From positions 1,721,001-1,785,000 of the forward strand of contig JAEMWC010000046.1 of assembly GCA_016490735.1 (NCBI GenBank): a DNA stretch of 64,000 nucleotides. The letters are read 5' to 3'. The notes beneath the pieces are model-generated. The model saw nothing but the letters and a program-made list of their open reading frames with translations, ran no database searches and was not told the origin of the DNA. Source of the stretch: Pachyseris speciosa. Taxonomy: Eukaryota > Cnidaria > Anthozoa > Scleractinia > Pachyseridae. Below, piece after piece: positions 1 through 10,446 of the stretch. Numbering within the stretch: position 1 is the stretch's first letter; each line of letters opens with the position of its first letter. Both the position numbers and the translations under genes were made by a program.

Positions 1-668
1 AAGTAAGTGGATCCGCTTTTCTTAGGGCAATCAATAACCACATGCTTGCCATCGCCTGCTCCCAGGCAGTGCGGGAATCCCCACAGCTGTTCAAACTCAG
101 TGGCGATTCTTTTCCACTGTTCTCTTGTTCGAGGAGGCTTAAGATAATCCTCCTTTAAGCAAAGCCATATTGCATTGCACGTTTCTGCAATTATTTTCGA
201 TACGGTTGCCTTGCCAACGCGAAAATGAAACGACTGTGTTTGCTGAGAATCTCCCGAAGCAAGGTATCGTAGAGTAATACAAAGGCGCTCTGCCGGTCCA
301 ATAGGCTCTCGAAGCTTCGTTTTCTGTTTGGATATACGTGGAGCAACCAGGCTAAGTAAGTGTTCAAACCGCTCAGGAGACATTCTTATAAATTTGAAGT
401 ACCATTCTCGATCCCCAAGGCGGAGTTCTTGAACAAGAGTATGATAACATCCGTATGTTTTCCTTGCCGTGAATATTGGTCTCACCCAGAAGCGCCTTTG
501 ATTTCCCCTGTTTTCTCTTTGGAGAAGTCGTCGTGATTCAAGAAGCAAAAGAATTAATACACAGTGTATTATGATAATGCGATGGCGAAAAAACTCCTGA
601 TTAAATGTAGTCGATGCGAGGAAGCCCATCCTTACTGTAATTAAGGCGCATGTTTGTATGGCAGCCAT
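1..668 (-). CDS. PIF/Harbinger transposase (HARBI1-like), 5' part, runs off left edge
   Basis: Reading the minus strand from an ATG at 668, one frame stays open to base 1, about 222 codons, so the gene continues outside the window. The order fits Harbinger nucleases: an N-terminal region with RRFWVRPIF, a helix-turn-helix-like stretch (MSPERFEHLL, then FHFRVGKATVSKII), and the first catalytic block GAGDGKHVVIDCPKKSGS, whose Asp is the first residue of the DDE/D triad. These enzymes cut and paste DNA transposons with 3-bp target duplications; HARBI1 is a domesticated relative. No stop or frameshift is visible, so the copy is young or under selection. The partner Myb/SANT-like protein is not in the window. 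Family call is firm; transposon versus domesticated gene cannot be settled here. Confidence 0.88.
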   Translation of the reverse strand, partial: MAAIQTCALITVRMGFLASTTFNQEFFRHRIIIIHCVLILLLLESRRLLQRENRGNQRRFWVRPIFTARKTYGCYHTLVQELRLGDREWYFKFIRMSPERFEHLLSLVAPRISKQKTKLREPIGPAERLCITLRYLASGDSQQTQSFHFRVGKATVSKIIAETCNAIWLCLKEDYLKPPRTREQWKRIATEFEQLWGFPHCLGAGDGKHVVIDCPKKSGSTY

Positions 669-1623
669 TTTTAAACTGCATCACACTCAAAAAGACTTTA
701 ATTTCCACGGCCTGCACGTGAGGTTGGTTCCCACTAGATCATAACAAGTTTATGATTATGATTATGTTTATGTTTATGATTATGATCATTATGTGGCTAA
801 TGAGAACCAAGCCTTACTAGTGAAACGAACTACGGTACAAGCCAGACTCCGTGGCGCCAGTACGTGACAAGAAAAAGATCATTATCTAAAATTTGCCATT
901 AAGTCAAGCATTATTTGTGTTGCAGGACGCACAACAAAGTTCATCAGTGTTGGCATCGTTCAACTATTATGACTATTATAAATTTACAGTGGCTTAACAT
1001 AATTTTTCCTAGGTTTTGAAGGAAACAAAGAAGGTGCATTAAAATTCCTTTCGTGACATGCGATGCTGAACACGTCTAGATCCTGAAGACTTTCATTGTT
1101 TTTTACAGTGCAAGATATGCAAAATTACTGAATCACAACTAAATTCCAGCCGACAAAGAATATTTGTGTCACTTTGTCGAAAGAAATCGACAAGCTGCTC
1201 TGCCTAACTACTTCACCTCATGTTGCAAACCTGTATTGAAATCGCATCAGACTACAGCAGCAATGAATACCCATGAATACCCGAATGCATCACTAAGTGA
1301 ATGAGCTGGCTTCAAGGGCCCTTTGATCAATTTTCGAACCGATAGTCGGTTTTAGCGTACGTCTACTTCTGCACTTCGCAAGGTGTTCAAGGTGTCCCAG
1401 GTAAAAGCTCATAGAGCGTCTTGTTTGCATTATGTTCTTTGGCTTAATGAAATATCGGTACACTTGAACCCCGCCAGTTCGAGCCCTCAAAGAAAACAAC
1501 AGTTCAAAATTGCGAAATTTACGGCTTCCATTCGCGGCCTTCAACTTCCCTCTATGGTCTAAAGTTTCCTCTACCGTCTACAACATCCGTCCGCATATTC
1601 CGCTTGCGCACGATTGAGAAAAA
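669..1623. other. No gene recognised
   Basis: No coding signal or familiar element is visible. A short ATGATT/ATGTTT microsatellite-like run sits near 749-788. The small ORFs here show no recognisable domain. Confidence 0.5.
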
Positions 1624-1679
1624 CTCGCTAGCGAGAATTTAAAATCTCGCTAGCGAGAAATTGAAAACTCGCTAGCGAG
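1624..1679. repeat. Three perfect 12-bp palindromes at 22-bp spacing
   Basis: CTCGCTAGCGAG occurs at 1624-1635, 1646-1657 and 1668-1679. Each is self-complementary and the starts are exactly 22 bp apart, about two helical turns, with AT-rich spacers. This could be a protein-binding array or a small satellite; no function is assigned. Confidence 0.9.
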
Positions 1680-1682
1680 AAC

Positions 1683-2207
1683 TCAAACTTTCAAAATGCA
1701 ACTCAACCATGGTTCTCCAAAACTCGACCATGCAATTTCAAGACTGACCATGTAACTTTTCTAACTCGATGATATTGAAAGACATTTGGACCAGGATTTA
1801 CAACTCGATGGGCTTTTGGCAGCAACGGCTTGCCATACCAACCACTTCCATTTCATCCGGTCAGTTTCGCTTTCTGATTCTTCTCCGCTGGATTTATTAG
1901 ACGTATTCGAATCCACAGAAGACAAAATATCGTCACTTTCAGACATGGTTGCCACTTTCCAACGAACAGCTAGCAACTATAATCTCGACAAAATCTCGAC
2001 CGAACTTGCGGAGCTCACTGAATCGCAAGAGAGATGAATTGTAAACAACTTTTCAGAACCACCAACTACGTTATCAACGCAAAACTCGTCACCAGAGACA
2101 CCATTTTGGCTTTTTGAGGCAATTTGGACAGTAAAAAATCCGATTTTATTTTCTCTGCGTAAAATTTAATCCGCCATTCTTGAAAGAGGACACTTAAACC
2201 TGTAAAT
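1683..2207. other. Unresolved region with small ORFs on both strands
   Basis: A plus-strand ORF (1786-2037) and a minus-strand ORF (1761-1976) overlap. The minus one is rich in Ser and Glu (SESDDILSSVDSN), like acidic N-termini of transposase or gag proteins. Neither could be matched to a family, and they cannot both be real. Confidence 0.3.
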
Positions 2208-3055
2208 TTGTGCAAAAAAATTTTTAACTTCAAGGGCACTTTAAGTGACTGGAATGCCGAGCTCAGCAAAAAGAAAGACACCACGGCTTCGGCACAAACA
2301 CGTGCGGCGGGAAATTCCGCTCGCTTGACTCAAAAGCCAGAGTCTAAGGGGACCAAAGATCCCGCTTCTTCTCAAAAAAAGGGAAGCTAGTCAAACTATA
2401 AAACCCTCAAAGAAGGGAGACAGTGGAAAAACAACCACAGGCACTACCAAGAGAGTCCTGCGTGAAAATCCGCCAGGGAAGAGAAGCTCGCCAAAAGATA
2501 GCAGCGACAGGCAAAACATACCGGAAAGTGCTGCCCCTCTTGGAAACGACGCGGCGTCAACCCGAAATCTTAAAAGATTCCTTCGCCAGCTTATCGCAGA
2601 GTATGGCCGAAGGATTTGACAACTTGGGACAAATGTTTCGAGGCAGTCGGTCTGCTTACGTCAGGGGCACCCAACGACAAGTTTCGGTAGATATCTGTTC
2701 GGTGGAGGGTAATTCGCCTCGGGCTTTCGGCGTCGATTAAAGAGTGCACTCGGATTTTCGAAACTAAGACGTGGCCTAAAAGATTCGCAATTGGGAAATC
2801 ATAACCCATAATGTTTTCGGAGAGGTCGTAATTGCTGTTTTTGACAGTCAAAAACGTCAGCTAGCATTTTCGGAAGAAAATAGTTCCCGAAAAAAGTTCG
2901 TGGAAAGTTCATTTCAACTTTCATTTTCTCAAAGGCATATTTTGTTCCCTAACATTTTCGGGCAATTAAAATTTCAGCTAGGGAATCCGAAAAGATGAAC
3001 GTCTTCTAGCTCATGAAAACATCACTTTAAACAGACTTCAAACACCATAAGGTAC
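2208..3055 (+). pseudogene. Probable decayed gag N-terminal part of the outer DIRS-like element
   Basis: Two frames together read as a low-complexity Lys/Ser/Thr-rich segment (about 2390-2570) followed by SFASLSQSMAEGFDNLGQMF near 2580-2640, which resembles the amphipathic helix seen in DIRS-type gag proteins. Several stops and frame changes break it. The piggyBac insertion at 3060 separates it from the better preserved gag at 5996-6870. The assignment rests on position and composition, so it is tentative; the 5' terminal repeat of the element is not visible. Confidence 0.4.
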
Positions 3056-3292
3056 TTAACCCTTTTCCTCCCAACGTCACATATGTGTGACGATAAATGC
3101 GGCTGACCGATGTTGAGCCCGCTTGGGGTGAAATACTTGATTGAAATAGCCCCCCTCTGGCTCATTTAACGCCTGGCGATTTTTGTCGTTTTCTCGGTGT
3201 TTTTCATGTGAATTTGCCTGTTTTTGACCGAAAAAGTTGCGATTCTTTTCTGTTCGAGTTTTCCCGCGAAGTTCAGGAACAGCTGGTCAGTA

Positions 3293-5178
3293 ATGGCTTC
3301 AACTTCTGGAAGTGAATTTGTAGTAAATTCGGCTGCAGAGACTTCTCAAAACGTGGATTTAGTGTTCGTAGATGAAGATGAAATGCCCTTGACTTCTGTA
3401 GCTATAGGCACAGCATATTTAGACCGAGAGTCTGACGAGGAAATTGACTCAGAATTTTATCAGACTGACTCTGAGGCTGAAGAAAGTGACGAAAATGAAG
3501 AATTGCAGCAAGCAGATCCTCCCAGGAAGCGGAGACGTATAGCACAAGGCGAAAACGATGTTGTGGGCGATCCTGCTTGGGTAGAAGACATCAGGACGCA
3601 TTCAGACCTGCCTTTCACCCAACCCACAGGGCCTAAAGTTCGAATGGGAGCGGATCAAAAAGACCCAGTGAGTTATTTTTGTCTGTTTTTCACTGATGCC
3701 GTGCTTGATGTAGTTGTGGCACAAACAAATTTGTATGCTGCCCAAGAGAGAGCCAAAAACCCGGATAAACACCGTATGCCTTGGCACGCAGTGGACAAAG
3801 ATGAAATAAGAACATTTATTGCCTTGATTTTAGCCATGGGGCTGGTAAACAAGCCTACCATACATAGTTACTGGTCCACTGATGAGATACTTCAAACACC
3901 ATTCTTCAAAAATTGCATGTCAAGGAATCGGTTTACACAAATTTTGAGGTATATACATTTTGTGAACAATACACAATTAATTCCTAGAGGTCAAGATGGA
4001 TATGACAAACTTGGAAAAATCAGGCCCTTCTTAGAACTAATTAGAAACCGGTTCCAAAGAGTTTATGCCCCAAGCAGGAACCTGTCAGTGGATGAAACCC
4101 TTGTGAAGTTTAAAGGACGCCTTTCATGGAAGCAGTATATGAGGGACAAACCAGCAAGATTTGGCCTCAAGGAATTTACTTTGGCTGATCTGAAAATGGC
4201 TATGTGTTAGACATAAATGTTTATACAGGCAAGGAATGTGGACAGGATTCTAAAGGTTTAGCTCAAAGAGTTGTTTTGAAACTTGTGGAACCATTTTATG
4301 GACTAGGATATAATATATTTATGGATAATTACTACACCTCAGTTGAACTTTTTGAGAAGCTTTATGATCAGGGTCTTCAAGCCTGTGGAACATGTCGGGG
4401 GGATTGGATTGGTCTTCCTCGAGATGTGACAAAATCAACCTCTCCTACTGTAAAGAGGATGAAACGTGGTGAAGCAATTTTTCGGCAAAAACATCACCTC
4501 ACTTGTGTGACATGGAAAGACAGAAAACCTGTGACTATTCTGACAACTTTACCAGTTACTGAAGAAATGGGAGTTGCTGAAAGGTCTGTGCGCGAAGCAA
4601 ATGAATGGGAAAGGAGGGACTTTGCTTGTCCCATACCTGTGCAACAGTACAATTCACACATGGGTGGAGTTGATGTTGCAGACCAGAGGACAACTGCCTA
4701 TGCAAGGCTCATGAAAGGCTGGACGTGGTATCTAAAACTCTTCTATCATTTCTTGGAGGTGTCAGTTTTAAATGCATATCTTGTTTACTGCAAGGGAAAA
4801 GATGATGATCAACCAGATCTGAGCATGATGGATTTCCGGATTTTGGTAATCAGAGGTTTACATGGTGGATGGAGCTACAAGATTACCCCCACACCTGCTG
4901 CACCTCAAATATCAAGATTGAATCTGTCTTTGGGACACTTTCCAGTCAAAGTTGACAAACGGTGTGCTTGTAAAGTTCACCTGCAGCGAGTGTTGACTTC
5001 ATACAAGTGTGGACTGTGTGAAGTGCACATGTGCCCCAGCCCTTGTTTTGAGAAGTACCACACCCTCCAAGACTATTTGTTTGATGACCCTGAATATGGA
5101 GCAGCAACCCCACGTCTGAAACCTCAGAATCCTGGGAGGCCTTTTGCAAGAGGAAGGCCTAGGCAGATGAGGCAGTGA
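3293..5178 (+). pseudogene. piggyBac transposase, one frameshift
   Basis: Cut-and-paste transposase of the DDE_Tnp_1_7 family. The frame opens with an upstream ATG at 3224, but 3293 (MASTSGSEF) looks the more natural start before the acidic N-terminus. The basic stretch PRKRRR follows. Catalytic Asp blocks are seen as NLSVDETLVKFKGRLSWKQY (about 4079-4138), FMDNYYTSVELF (about 4318-4353) and HMGGVDVADQR (about 4657-4689). The C-terminus has the Cys-rich zinc domain (CACKVHLQ, CGLCEVHMCPSPC). A one-base loss in the A-run at 4193-4196 moves the reading to the next frame; the first frame then stops at about 4208 and the second is open to 5178. Otherwise full length, so activity was lost recently or the shift is an assembly error. 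Confidence 0.93.
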
Positions 5179-5977
5179 ACTCTCCTACAAGAAGTGGAAC
5201 ACTGACCGTTGGTTGTCAAAAACTGCTCACTTATTGCTGTAGTTGTGACACACCATTGCCAATAGCATAATGACATTGTAACACTGGTAATTGTCTAACT
5301 CCATGCTTATAAGAGATACTATTTGGTGTTTTCTTGTTCAGAAAATTATATTTTTGGATTGTTTATTCTACAAAAAAATGTATGTTCCCATAATTCATGG
5401 GATTATGGACATGACTGTTTCTTTTGATTGGTTAATCATTAACCAGATATTTGAAAAAGCTTGGGGAAGGCAGTTATGCTCAGAGAGGTTGTTTGGATCA
5501 GTCTGGTAAAAAATAATACCTTATGAGAATTAAGTTGCTGTTAAATCCTCAGTTGATTAATTTTTTTTAATGATTTATAGAATTTAAATTTGTGATGAAA
5601 ATTGCCTTACTGTTTGAGGGCTGTAAGATGCTTTTTTAGATCAATATACCAAATGTTTGTGGTTTATTTTAAAGGTCATTGCTTTAGCTTAACAAAAATG
5701 ACTGTTGTTATTATTTGACAGTTTTTTTTTGGTTTCAGAGCTGAATTCTTGTGGATGAAGGATTTTTTTAGTGTATTTTTACTGCATATGTCAACTTTAA
5801 GGATAAAGTGAGAAACTTGCATAACAAGGGACAGGCATACTTTGTTGGTTCACTGTGTAGGAAATTCTCTAAACTTCAAAATGAGCTATGATATATGAAA
5901 ATTGACTTAATGTAGCTCAACTTCCAACCATTTATTTACAGTGTTGTGTTTTTTGCGAAAATTAATTGGCATACCCA
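5179..5977. other. 3' noncoding part of the piggyBac element
   Basis: AT-rich sequence between the transposase stop and the right inverted repeat; no further gene seen. Confidence 0.7.
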
Positions 5978-5995
5978 TGGGAGGAAAAGGGTTAA

Positions 5996-6870
5996 AAATG
6001 CCTTTCTACAGCTTTTGTTTGATTTGGCTCGTTGGGTGCCCCTGTTACGTGTCAAAAGAAAGTCGCTGTTCAAACGAGCAGTTAAGCTCCGCCGATTCAG
6101 ATGTGTCGGATGTAGAGGAACCAGCAGCAAAGAGACGCAAAAACGATGAAGCAGGTCAATGAAGTCATCCTAGGTCAACTTGAGAAAGATTTTGATTTAG
6201 CAGAACAAAAAGCAGCTGGAATCAATACTAATTTAGCTGCTATTGTCTCGAAATTACTGAAGGAGAAAACCGAGGAAGACAAGCTAACTGAAATAAAGAA
6301 ACGCTACCCAGCGCCCAAATATTGTGAGAGATTAGCCGAAACAAGAGTTAACTTGCCAATATGGAATAACCTTTCAGAGAAGGGACGTTCATCTGACATA
6401 AAGTTGCAGAAAGTACAAAAATCCCTTGTAAAGGGAGCTACAGCAGTCGTATCGGTTGTAAACAACTTGATCACTGCCCCGGTGATGCCCCCAAAAAACA
6501 AAGTTGTAAAAACCTCATGGATGGAGTGCTTTTGTTAGCCAATGCTAACATGGAACTTAACGTTCGTCGAAGAGAAGCGCCTCGACCAGAACTCCATGCC
6601 AGCTACAGATATCTCTGTGCAACTTCAAATCCAATTTCTTCGGAATTATTTGGTGACGATTTGCCTAAAGCAGTTAAAGATATAACTGACACCAACAGAA
6701 TTACCTCGAAACTCCAACGAGACAAGAAAGAGAGTTATAGAAGAGGTAGGCAATCTGCACTCCATGACAAATTTCAGAGGAAAAGGAACTACTCTGGGTC
6801 AAAAAACTACAATCGCCCCTCCCAATACAGGGGGGAGGGGAAGAGGAAAGCCCACAAATCTCAGCCTTGA
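5996..6870 (+). pseudogene. DIRS gag-like protein, frameshifted
   Basis: Two or three frames give one continuous gag-like reading: an acidic start with SSADSDVSDVEEPAAKRRK, then the main domain at 6146-6538 (PKYCERLAETRVNLPIWNNL, LQKVQKSLVKG), then 6517-6870 with RRREAPRPEL and SSELFGDDLPKAVKDITD and a basic, Arg-rich tail. The pattern of a NLPIW-like core, a LQKVQ segment and LFGDDL is typical of DIRS gag. Frame changes lie near 6150 and 6510-6530. The N-terminus is cut off by the piggyBac insertion. Confidence 0.75.
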
Positions 6871-6939
6871 ATGACAAAAGCACACAACACCCAAATTCAG
6901 AGATGAGTGCTATACATAATGTCACTATCAAAGTGGCTG

Positions 6940-8076
6940 GCAGGCTCAAATATTTCTGTCTGCATGGAAATTAATTACAACAGACCTTAAGATTCTTGAC
7001 ATGGTACAGCACTGTCACCTGGAATTTATTGAGCTGCCGTCTCAGCATTATAATTTACCTCCGATTAGATTCAATCCAAAAGAGGCTAAAATTATTGATG
7101 AGAAAATTGAGACCCTATTACAGAAAGGGGTCATTGAGGAAGCTCAGCCCTCCGAACATCAAGTTATCTCTAACATATTCTTAGGGAAAAAGAAGAATGG
7201 TTCTTACAGGATGATTCTTAATCTTAAAAGATTAAATGAATCTATCGAATATAAGCATTTGAAATCGGAGAGCTCATCCTTTCCTGTACAATTGATGAGA
7301 AAAACTTTACATGGCCTCAATCGACTTGACAGATGCTTATTACACAGTGCCTGTGGCACCTGAGCACAGAAAATACTTGCAGTTCTTGTGGAGAGGCAAA
7401 TTATTTCAGTATATTTGTCTGCCCAGTGGCTTGTCCTCAGCACCCAGATATTTTACCAAGCTCCTTAAGCCAGTGTATGGTACATTACGTAGTAAAGGGC
7501 ATCTGAATGTTGGCTATATTGACGACTCTTATCTTCAAGGTAGCTCAGTGTTTGATTGCAGCCAAAACATACTGGCAACCAAATGCCTGTTTGAGAACCT
7601 AGGGTTCGTTATCAGTGCTGCAACCATGTCAAAAACTTGTTTTCTTTGGTTTTGTTTTGGACTCCGTACGTATATCTCATGCCAGATAAAACAGACAGAG
7701 TTGTTTCTGCCTGCCAGACGCCACTAAGCAGGGGCTATGTTTCCATCAGGGGAAGTTACACAAGTCATAGGCCTGCTTGTGTCCAGTCTACCAGCAGTTC
7801 AGTATGGACCTCTATTTTACAGAAACATTGAAATAGATAAAAATGAAGCCTTGTGTAAGAACAAGGGCAATTTTGAAGCACTGATGCAACTATCTCCAGA
7901 ATCTCGAAAAAATCTTAGTTGGTGGGTATGAAACCTACCACAGGCATACAAACAGATTGACCTCTCAAATCCTGACGTAGAACTCACTACAGATGCTTCA
8001 AAAATAGGCTAGGGGCAGTCTGTCTTGGAGAGATAACTCAAGGCTTGTGGTCAGAATCATAACAATCGAGGCACAT
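6940..8076 (+). pseudogene. DIRS reverse transcriptase and start of RNase H, frameshifted
   Basis: The RT N-terminal part reads at 7001-7310 (KGVIEEAQPSEHQ, FLGKKKNGSYRMILNLKRLN). After a frame change near 7300 it continues as IDLTDAYYTVPVAPEHRKYL and GYIDDSYL, the latter being the YxDD active-site box, up to about 7660. A further frame carries PDKTDRVVSACQ, and RNase H begins with VELTTDASKIG near 7980-8012. The reading is cut at 8076 inside RNase H and resumes at 13190. At least three frameshifts and two stops make it non-functional. Confidence 0.88.
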
Positions 8077-8077
8077 C

Positions 8078-8198
8078 AAACTCATCAACAATAGATGAGC
8101 TTTGGGAATGGTGCCTGAAACAAGGAAGGTGGGGCCATGAGTCAATCCTAGCCGAACGCAAAGGGTATCCATGACAACCCTGTGAGCGGCAACCACCA
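8078..8198 (-). repeat. Ngaro split direct repeat B, terminal copy
   Basis: Near-identical to 8464-8585 with a handful of mismatches. Being outermost, it is the B2 copy and marks the 3' end of the element. Confidence 0.88.
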
Positions 8199-8273
8199 GG
8201 CACCGTCACACTGACAGAACAGTGGAAACAAAGATACCTAATACTTACCATGCCCAGAGCGAGGGGCGGGCCG

Positions 8274-8315
8274 GAAATAAACTCAGCGAGAACTATCCGG
8301 TAGCGAAGACAAACG
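8274..8315 (-). repeat. Ngaro split direct repeat A, internal copy
   Basis: Matches 13147-13187 with about three differences over 41 bp (core AATAAACTCAGCGAGAACTA). It is the internal A2 copy. Confidence 0.85.
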
Positions 8316-8463
8316 CGGAATGACTTGACATCCGAAGCCGAGCTGTAAACCACATGAAGGCCCTGCGAATAGCCCCGGGTCACCCCGCACCAAAGCCCAG
8401 GGAGCGACTGCTGGCCAGCATTGTTTCGCGTTTAACTTAGCCTAAATTACATTTAGCCACATT

Positions 8464-8585
8464 TAAACTCATCAACAACAGATGAGCTTGGGGAATGGTG
8501 CCTGAAACAAGGAAGGTGGGGCCACGAGTCAATCCTAGCCGAACGTGAAGGGTATCCATGACAACCCTGTGAGCGGCAACCACCA
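8464..8585 (-). repeat. Ngaro split direct repeat B, internal copy
   Basis: Partner of 8078-8198, same orientation; lies just downstream of the recombinase ORF, as B1 does in this class. Confidence 0.88.
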
Positions 8586-8963
8586 TGCCCTTCCCTCCAA
8601 GGTGCTTGGAGAATGAAGGGCCCGCGAATAGGGTGGAAGAAGGGCCCAACCACCCAAACTTTCAAGCACCTATTCCCACCTGTGCGAAACAAAAACAAAA
8701 CCGATACGTACCATGCCATGGACACAACTGACTGAAGCTAACGGCTAGCTGGTGAAGTCGGTAGTTAGCTGAAAACCGATTTGCATGTACCCACAAATTA
8801 CAGGAAACGACAATCAGCCATTCCAGGAAGGAGAATCTCCAGAGCAGCGCTGACTGTCCATAAGCTAGCTCCATGATAAGCATCACGCGGCACTGGCTAG
8901 CTCGGGATTAGCTACGTAAGATCTGACAAATACTACAGATCCTGATGGATCTGAAACAAGCCG

Positions 8964-9881
8964 TCATTGAACAGCCGAGAGAGAAAGCTGCTTAGACAGT
9001 CGAGCCAACGACTCCGCAGGAGTGCGAATGTACGATAAATAGGCTGAGCTCGTCCAAAGTCCCAAGGCTTGAATTTGATGGTCCGGGATGCCATTCCTTG
9101 CTGCTACCGTTGCTGCTCCAATCCGAAAGCTGTGGCTAGAAAAGTTGTCTTGGATACCCGCCGACAACAAAATGCAGCGCAACCACGAAGTCAGTAGGGC
9201 ACGGGATAATGGCCATCCATCCCGAAACAGAAATAAGGGGCCTGGGGCACCTCCCCTCAGGGTCAAATATGCCAACAGGGAATGAATCGCGCAAAGCGGA
9301 AGCTCACCCCTGCCAATGTGCAGAACACAGCCCTTGCGAAAAGGATCTGTTTTCGAAGCCTTTATCCCAAGACGTAAGCACGAGGGAGATGAATGAGAGT
9401 CCACCGCAACATCCGCAACACCCAGGTGGATGGCAGGCATGTCGCTCGCAAGATTGGGGACGGTAAACTCTGCTGAACGGAGAAAACCGAAATAAGCTAA
9501 GTTGCACGCCGCCCAAAACATACAATGGTCTGGGTGGGTTAAGTCCAATGCTCGAAAAATTACCATCATGATGTCATCTGTAACGGGTAAGCGTAATGAC
9601 GAAGAATCGCCGTGGGTTCTCTTGATTCCTCTAAGTACTCGTTGCAACCGCAGACAATCCACAAGAGGATCAGAAAAACCTTGCTCGATATGCATGGCGC
9701 GAACTGCCGACAAATAAACCTTGATTGTTGAGTGTTGAACTGAAGTGGCCAAAGAAGTCGCAAACAGGCACAAAGTCCACTCGTCGGCAGGACAGGGGGA
9801 GCCAGACTGGTGAATTTTGCCAAGCTGAGAGAAGAATTCATAAAATGTCCTCTGGCCAGACCGATAAGAGCTGCGCGTAGA
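8964..9881 (-). CDS. Ngaro tyrosine recombinase, largely intact
   Basis: An uninterrupted frame of 305 codons runs from just after a TGA at 9882-9884 to the stop at 8964; the first Met is at 9773. The N-terminal SAM-like DNA-binding half has STIKVYLSAVRAMHIEQG. The catalytic half shows the conserved Arg in YFGFLRSAEF, the HxxR box in SSHSFRIGAAT, and the Tyr nucleophile region LGLWTSSAYLSYIRTP. These are the active residues that integrate the cDNA circle. The TGA sits in the conserved start (QGLA then stop), so the N-terminus is damaged or made as part of the upstream polyprotein. It is the best preserved gene of this element. Confidence 0.88.
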   Translation of the reverse strand, partial: STRSSYRSGQRTFYEFFSQLGKIHQSGSPCPADEWTLCLFATSLATSVQHSTIKVYLSAVRAMHIEQGFSDPLVDCLRLQRVLRGIKRTHGDSSSLRLPVTDDIMMVIFRALDLTHPDHCMFWAACNLAYFGFLRSAEFTVPNLASDMPAIHLGVADVAVDSHSSPSCLRLGIKASKTDPFRKGCVLHIGRGELPLCAIHSLLAYLTLRGGAPGPLFLFRDGWPLSRALLTSWLRCILLSAGIQDNFSSHSFRIGAATVAARNGIPDHQIQALGLWTSSAYLSYIRTPAESLARLSKQLSLSAVQ

Positions 9882-9922
9882 TCAAGCTAACCCTTGCACC
9901 AGAAAGTTGTGGCACTGCGCCT

Positions 9923-10446
9923 CTAAAGAGGAGGGATCAGGAGCTGCCAGAGCTGACGAGGGACTGGGACTGGGTAGAGCTGCGCCATGGGGGCCAAACG
10001 CCTGAATTCCTGCCAACGAAAGCGGGAAAGAGCATCAACAATGTTGTTATGAATACCAGGAATATGTTGTGAAGTGAAGGTAAAATTAAAGCGAGCAGCT
10101 GCAGAAAGTAAATGACGGAGGAGACGCATAATACAGGGGACCTTGGACGTCCTGAAAAGTAAAATGTGAACCACAGCCTCGTTATCTGATCGGAAAAGAA
10201 CATGATGCCGAAACCACTGGGAACCCCAGACGTGGGAAGCTACCACGTCACAGGGAAACGTTCCTTATAGGCAATGGATTGATCTGCTTGTGAGGGCCGG
10301 AGCCCAGGAAAACCACTGAACCATTCATTATTAAAGTATGCGCCAAATCCCAAGGAAACTGCTGCATCAGAAGTGACTTCTACGTCCTTGGGGGCGACAT
10401 CCCTGGAAACAACCAAAAGCTCACACCATGCCAGGAAGCCAAACAA
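9923..10446 (-). pseudogene. Ngaro RNase H, frameshifted
   Basis: Two overlapping frames make one RNase H: 10446-10240 has EVTSDAAVSLGFGAYFNNEW with the first Asp, and 10246-9923 has RSDNEAVVHIL (second acidic site) and HIPGIHNNIVDALSRFRW with the C-terminal His/Asp. The frame change lies at about 10243. It normally degrades the RNA strand during reverse transcription and is fused to the RT upstream. Confidence 0.85.

Larger units (their letters stand above)
3060..5991 (+). mobile_element. piggyBac DNA transposon, near-complete
   Basis: The ends are perfect 14-bp inverted repeats: CCCTTTTCCTCCCA at 3060-3073 and its complement at 5978-5991. TTAA lies directly outside both ends (3056-3059 and 5992-5995), which is the piggyBac target duplication. 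The 2,932-bp body carries one transposase gene with a single visible frameshift and about 800 bp of 3' noncoding sequence. It sits in the gag region of a DIRS-like element and so is younger than that element. Confidence 0.95.

Noticed and set aside
8453..8886. Several minus-strand ORFs at the Ngaro 3' side
   Set aside because: They fall in the split direct repeats and 3' noncoding part and duplicate each other because the repeats do.
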